Positions 60,879 to 64,000 of a stretch of 64,000 nt of DNA are shown here, piece after piece. The stretch is from NCBI RefSeq assembly GCF_000744705.1, contig NZ_JQML01000001.1:4412017-4476016 (forward strand). The letters run 5' to 3'. The DNA comes from Streptacidiphilus albus JL83 (GTDB taxonomy: Bacteria > Actinomycetota > Actinomycetes > Streptomycetales > Streptomycetaceae). A model generated the notes under the pieces. It saw nothing but the letters and a program-made list of their open reading frames with translations. It did not search any database and had not been told where the DNA came from. Both the position numbers and the translations under genes were made by a program. Position 1 is the stretch's first letter, and each line of letters starts with the position of its first letter.

Positions 60879-60946
60879 GCTGAGCGGCGGGGACGCCCGG
60901 ACGGCTCAAGGTTAGGAACAACAGGACCCAGCAGGAGGATGCGAAG

Positions 60947-61615
60947 ATGCGTGACGCGTACCACGAGGAACTCGACTCGATCGGTGACGGCCTGATCGAG
61001 ATGGCCCGGCTGGTCGGATCCGCGATGGGCCGCGCGACCACGGCCCTGCTCGACGCCGACCTCCAGCTCGCCGAGAGCGTCATCGCGGCGGACGAGAAGG
61101 TCGACAACCTGCACCACGAGCTGGAGAACCGGGCCATCGCGCTGCTCGCCCGCCAGCAGCCGGTCGCCACCGACCTGCGCATCGTCGTCACCTCCCTGCG
61201 GATGAGCGCCGACCTGGAGCGCTCCGGCGACCTGGCCCGGCACGTCGCCAAGCTGGCCCGGCTGCGCTACCCGCACTCGGCGGTCCCCGCCGACCTGCAC
61301 CCGATCGTCCTGGAGATGGGCCAGCTCGCCCAGCGCCTGGTCGCCAAGGCCGGACTGGTCATCTCCTCCAAGGACGTGGACGCCGCCCTGGAGCTGGAGC
61401 GCGACGACGACGCGATGGACGAGCTGCACCGCCAGCTCTTCTCGCACCTGCTGGACGACCGCTGGCAGCACGGCATCGAGACGGCCGTGGACGTGACCCT
61501 CTGCGGTCGCTACTACGAGCGCTTCGCCGACCATGCCGTCTCGGTCGCCAAGCGCGTGGTCTACCTGGTCACCGGCGAGCACGCGGACGAGTTCGTGCCG
61601 GAGGTCGGGAAGTAG
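60947..61615 (+). CDS. phoU: Phosphate signalling protein PhoU
   Basis: 222 residues of two PhoU three-helix bundles with metal-binding acidic motifs (LQLAESVIAADEKVDNLHHE, ALELERDDDAMDELHRQLFS) and ISRYYERFADH-type ends (CGRYYERFADHAVSVAKRVV). AGGAGGATGCGAAG precedes the ATG. It restrains PhoR signalling when phosphate is plentiful. Confidence 0.95.
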   Translation: MRDAYHEELDSIGDGLIEMARLVGSAMGRATTALLDADLQLAESVIAADEKVDNLHHELENRAIALLARQQPVATDLRIVVTSLRMSADLERSGDLARHVAKLARLRYPHSAVPADLHPIVLEMGQLAQRLVAKAGLVISSKDVDAALELERDDDAMDELHRQLFSHLLDDRWQHGIETAVDVTLCGRYYERFADHAVSVAKRVVYLVTGEHADEFVPEVGK

Positions 61616-61800
61616 CGCCGCGCCGGGGTCAGGACCGGGGCCGAGTGGGTCGCGAGCCGGGTCCGGGCCGGTTCCCGGCCCCGGGGGCGCGCATGTGCGC
61701 GGGCGCGCTGGGCGCTCACAGCACGCCTCCGCACGCCCGTTGACGGTCCGTCACGGCGGAGTTTGACTGAGGTGTAGGCACCGCCTGAAGGAGGGTCCGC

Positions 61801-61977
61801 ATGACTCAGACTCCGAGCCCGTCCACCCCGTCGAAGGCCACCCCGACCGAAACCGCCCCGGAGACCGTCCTTCGGATGCCACTGCCGCTGCTCGCCGCCT
61901 GCGGCTGTGGATCCGGCTGCGGCTGCGGCTGTCAGTCCGGGGGCTCCTGCCGCTGCGGCGGGGGCTGCTGCCACTGA
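61801..61977 (+). CDS. 58-residue Cys-rich, metallothionein-like protein
   Basis: ATG 61801 follows AAGGAGG by 7 bases. A 33-residue Pro/Thr-rich N-terminus (MTQTPSPSTPSKATPTETAP) is followed by a tail with nine Cys among 27 residues (AACGCGSGCGCGCQSGGSCR then CGGGCCH). The spaced C-G-C, C-R-C and final CCH could bind Cu(I) or Zn(II). It ends just before a strong terminator and converges with gpmA. No family name is known to me. Confidence 0.8.
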   Translation: MTQTPSPSTPSKATPTETAPETVLRMPLPLLAACGCGSGCGCGCQSGGSCRCGGGCCH

Positions 61978-62000
61978 GCCGGCAGCCGAACGCCGAACGC

Positions 62001-62045
62001 GAGAGGCCGGGTCCGCTCCCCTCGGGGGTGCGGACCCGGCCTCTC
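62001..62045. terminator. Bidirectional terminator before gpmA end
   Basis: A perfect 16-bp stem (62001-62016 with 62030-62045), 13-base loop, between convergent genes. Confidence 0.88.
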
Positions 62046-62075
62046 GTTGTCGTGCGCGGGGCACGATCGCGTGGG

Positions 62076-62837
62076 CTACTTCTTCTTGCCCTGGTTGGCG
62101 ACCGCCTCGGCGGCGACCTTGGCGGCCTCCGGGTCGAGGTAGCGTCCGCCCTTGGTGATCGGCTGGAAGTCGGCGTCCAGCTCGTAGAGCAGCGGGATGC
62201 CGGTGGGGATGTTCAGCCCGGCGATGTCCTCGTCGGAGATCCCGTCCAGGTGCTTGACCAGCGCGCGCAGCGAGTTGCCGTGCGCCGTCACCAGCACCGT
62301 GCGGCCGTCCGCGAGGTCCGGGACGATCGAGTCGTACCAGTAGGGCAGCATCCGCTCGACGACGTCCTTGAGGCACTCCGTCCGCGGCCGGACGTCGGCG
62401 GGGAGCTGGGCGTAGCGGAGGTCGTGCGCCTGCGAGTACTCGGCGTCGTCGGCGAGCGGGGGCGGCGGGGTGTCGTAGGAACGGCGCCAGAGCATGAACT
62501 GCTCCTCGCCGAACTCGGCCAGGGTCTGTGCCTTGTCCTTGCCCTGGAGCGCACCGTAGTGACGCTCGTTCAGACGCCAGGAGCGGTGGACCGGGATCCA
62601 GTGGCGGTCGGCCCGGTCCAGGGCGATCTGCGCGGTGCGGATGGCGCGGCGCAGCAGCGAGGTGTGCAGGACATCGGGGAGCAGGCCCTCGGCGGCGAGG
62701 AGCTCGCCGCCGCGCAGGGCCTCCTTCTCACCCTTGGCGTTGAGGTCGACATCGACCCAACCGGTGAAGAGGTTCTTCTCGTTCCACTGGCTCTCGCCGT
62801 GGCGGAGCAGGACAAGACGGTAGGGAGCATCAGCCAT
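62076..62837 (-). CDS. gpmA: 2,3-bisphosphoglycerate-dependent phosphoglycerate mutase
   Basis: 253 residues. The phosphohistidine motif [13 protein letters not shown] (His13), [32 protein letters not shown] and [20 protein letters not shown] are all intact. The enzyme interconverts 3- and 2-phosphoglycerate in glycolysis. ATG 62837 begins MADAPYRL. Confidence 0.96.
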   Translation of the reverse strand: MADAPYRLVLLRHGESQWNEKNLFTGWVDVDLNAKGEKEALRGGELLAAEGLLPDVLHTSLLRRAIRTAQIALDRADRHWIPVHRSWRLNERHYGALQGKDKAQTLAEFGEEQFMLWRRSYDTPPPPLADDAEYSQAHDLRYAQLPADVRPRTECLKDVVERMLPYWYDSIVPDLADGRTVLVTAHGNSLRALVKHLDGISDEDIAGLNIPTGIPLLYELDADFQPITKGGRYLDPEAAKVAAEAVANQGKKK

Positions 62838-62954
62838 GACCAGAAGCCTAATGGAGGAGCAGAACCGGTGGCGTGTCGGTCCGACGGCTGAGTAATCTAT
62901 GTCATGCCCACGTGACACTTACATCTGCCGCATCTGCCGCTCAGGGAGAACCAC

Positions 62955-64000
62955 GTGCCCCAATCGCCCGCGCCTCGGCCGGCTTCCCCTTCCTGGCTTC
63001 GGGCAACGGCGCGGGAGACCGTCGGCGGGCTGCCGTCGACCTTCTGGTGGCTCTGGACGAGCACGTTGGTGAACCGGCTCGGCGGCTTCGTGGTCACCTT
63101 CCTGGCGTTGTACCTGACGGTGGACCGGGGCCTGTCCCCGGCCTTCGCCGGCCTGGTCGCCTCGCTCTACGGACTGGGCGGCAGCGTCGCCTCCGTCGCC
63201 GGCGGGGTGCTCGCGGACCGGATCGGCCGGCGCCCGACGCTGCTGGTGTCCCAGTCGAGCGCCGCCGCCGGAACCATGGTGCTGGGATTCGTCCACCCGC
63301 CGTGGGCGATCGCGGTCACCGCCGCGCTGCTGGGCTTCGCCGCCAACGCCTCCCGCCCGGCCGTGTCCGCGATCATGGCGGACCTGGTCCCGGCCGAGGA
63401 CCGGGTGCGGGCCTACTCGCTCAACTACTGGGCCTTCAACATGGGCGCGGCCTTCTCGGCGGCGGTGGCCGGTCTGATCGCGGCCCACGGCTACCTGCTG
63501 CTCTTCGTCGGCGACTCCGCCACCACGCTGCTCTGCGCGCTGGTGGTCTTCGCCCGCGTCCCGGAGACCCGGCCGGAGCTGCGGCCCGGGACCGCTTCGT
63601 CCGGGGGGACGGAGAAGTCCGGGGGGACGGAGAAGTCCGGGGAGACCGGCGGGAGCGGGAAGAAGTCCGCCGCCGCGTCCCACGACCGGCCCGGCATCGG
63701 CTCGGTGCTGCGCAACCGGGTCTTCATGGCCCTCGTCGGCCTCACCTTCCTGCTGGCCTTCATCAACTACCAGGGCCTGGTCGCACTGCCGATCACCATG
63801 GGCCGCGAGGGCTACTCCGCCGCCGACTACGGACTGGTCGTCAGCCTCAACGGCGTGCTCATCGTGCTGCTGCAGATCCCGGTGACCCGCTTCGCCAAGG
63901 GGCGCAACCGCACCGCCATGCTGACCGCCGCCGCGCTGCTCACCGGCTGCGGCTTCGGGCTGGCGGCGTTCGCCGGATCCGTCTGGTTCTACGCCTTCAC
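62955..64000 (+). CDS. MFS transporter, truncated by the window end
   Basis: GTG 62955 with GGGAGA upstream; 348 codons visible without a stop. Segments include WLWTSTLVNRLGGFVVTFLA, GGVLADRIGRRPTLLVSQSS (MFS motif A) and AYSLNYWAFNMGAAFSAAVA (motif C-like). A central cytoplasmic loop contains a duplicated SGGTEK unit. Drug-efflux-like; substrate unknown. Confidence 0.88.
   Translation, partial: MPQSPAPRPASPSWLRATARETVGGLPSTFWWLWTSTLVNRLGGFVVTFLALYLTVDRGLSPAFAGLVASLYGLGGSVASVAGGVLADRIGRRPTLLVSQSSAAAGTMVLGFVHPPWAIAVTAALLGFAANASRPAVSAIMADLVPAEDRVRAYSLNYWAFNMGAAFSAAVAGLIAAHGYLLLFVGDSATTLLCALVVFARVPETRPELRPGTASSGGTEKSGGTEKSGETGGSGKKSAAASHDRPGIGSVLRNRVFMALVGLTFLLAFINYQGLVALPITMGREGYSAADYGLVVSLNGVLIVLLQIPVTRFAKGRNRTAMLTAAALLTGCGFGLAAFAGSVWFYAF

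Overview
High-GC DNA with GTG starts, frequent ATGA/GTGA/TGATG gene overlaps, hairpin terminators without U-tracts, and a msiK - rlmB - cysS - ispF/ispD - carD - phoP/phoR - phoU order identify a Streptomyces-like actinomycete (Streptomyces or Kitasatospora; the genus cannot be settled from this window).

The window divides at a tRNA-Thr(TGT) gene (47673-47746, minus strand). To its right is ordinary chromosome: sugar-import ATPase, nucleotidyltransferase, DoxX-type membrane protein, rlmB, cysS, ispF (with a one-base frameshift), ispD (apparent CTG start), carD, a lipoprotein, the phosphate two-component system and phoU with a PHO-box-like site, a 58-residue Cys-rich protein, phosphoglycerate mutase and an MFS transporter cut by the window end.

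To its left is what looks like an integrative and conjugative element. A full tyrosine recombinase (46330-47583) lies against the tRNA 3' end, preceded by a truncated integrase paralogue, two excisionase-like HTH proteins, an XRE repressor and palindromic operators. From 27 to 41.7 kb is a type IV secretion-like conjugation set (coupling ATPase, VirB4-like ATPase, SCO6880-family protein, TrbL-like membrane protein, pilin-like protein, NlpC/P60 wall hydrolase) plus an XRE / ImmA-IrrE / MAB_1171c-type trio. No relaxase and no left attachment repeat are seen, so the element probably continues beyond base 1.

The first 26.9 kb is cargo resembling a specialised-metabolite cluster that I do not recognise. 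A minus-strand chain (10.1 to 0 kb) encodes a SAM methyltransferase, an unknown protein, an amino-acid permease, a glutamine-synthetase-like ligase, a GTPase-like and a Mur-ligase-like protein that have both lost the P-loop lysine, a small peptide, a NUDIX enzyme and an ABC exporter. A central block has two XRE/helical-repeat regulators, an S9 peptidase and a RibD-like reductase. A plus-strand chain (16.0-23.9 kb) encodes a 46-residue peptide, a JmjC oxygenase, an aldo/keto reductase, a kinase-like protein, a MoaA-like radical SAM enzyme, a second reductase, a 41-residue peptide, an O-carbamoyltransferase and a second kinase-like protein. It is followed by NUDIX, seryl-tRNA synthetase and GNAT genes.

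The most informative signal is a T-box riboswitch upstream of the seryl-tRNA synthetase, with a UCC (Ser) specifier and a UGGC bulge. It makes this an inducible SerRS that responds to uncharged tRNA-Ser, which suggests (inference) that the product attacks SerRS or that its synthesis consumes Ser-tRNA. Arrays of ACGT direct repeats spaced 10-11 bp lie upstream of both the radical SAM gene and one regulator and probably tie the halves of the cluster together.
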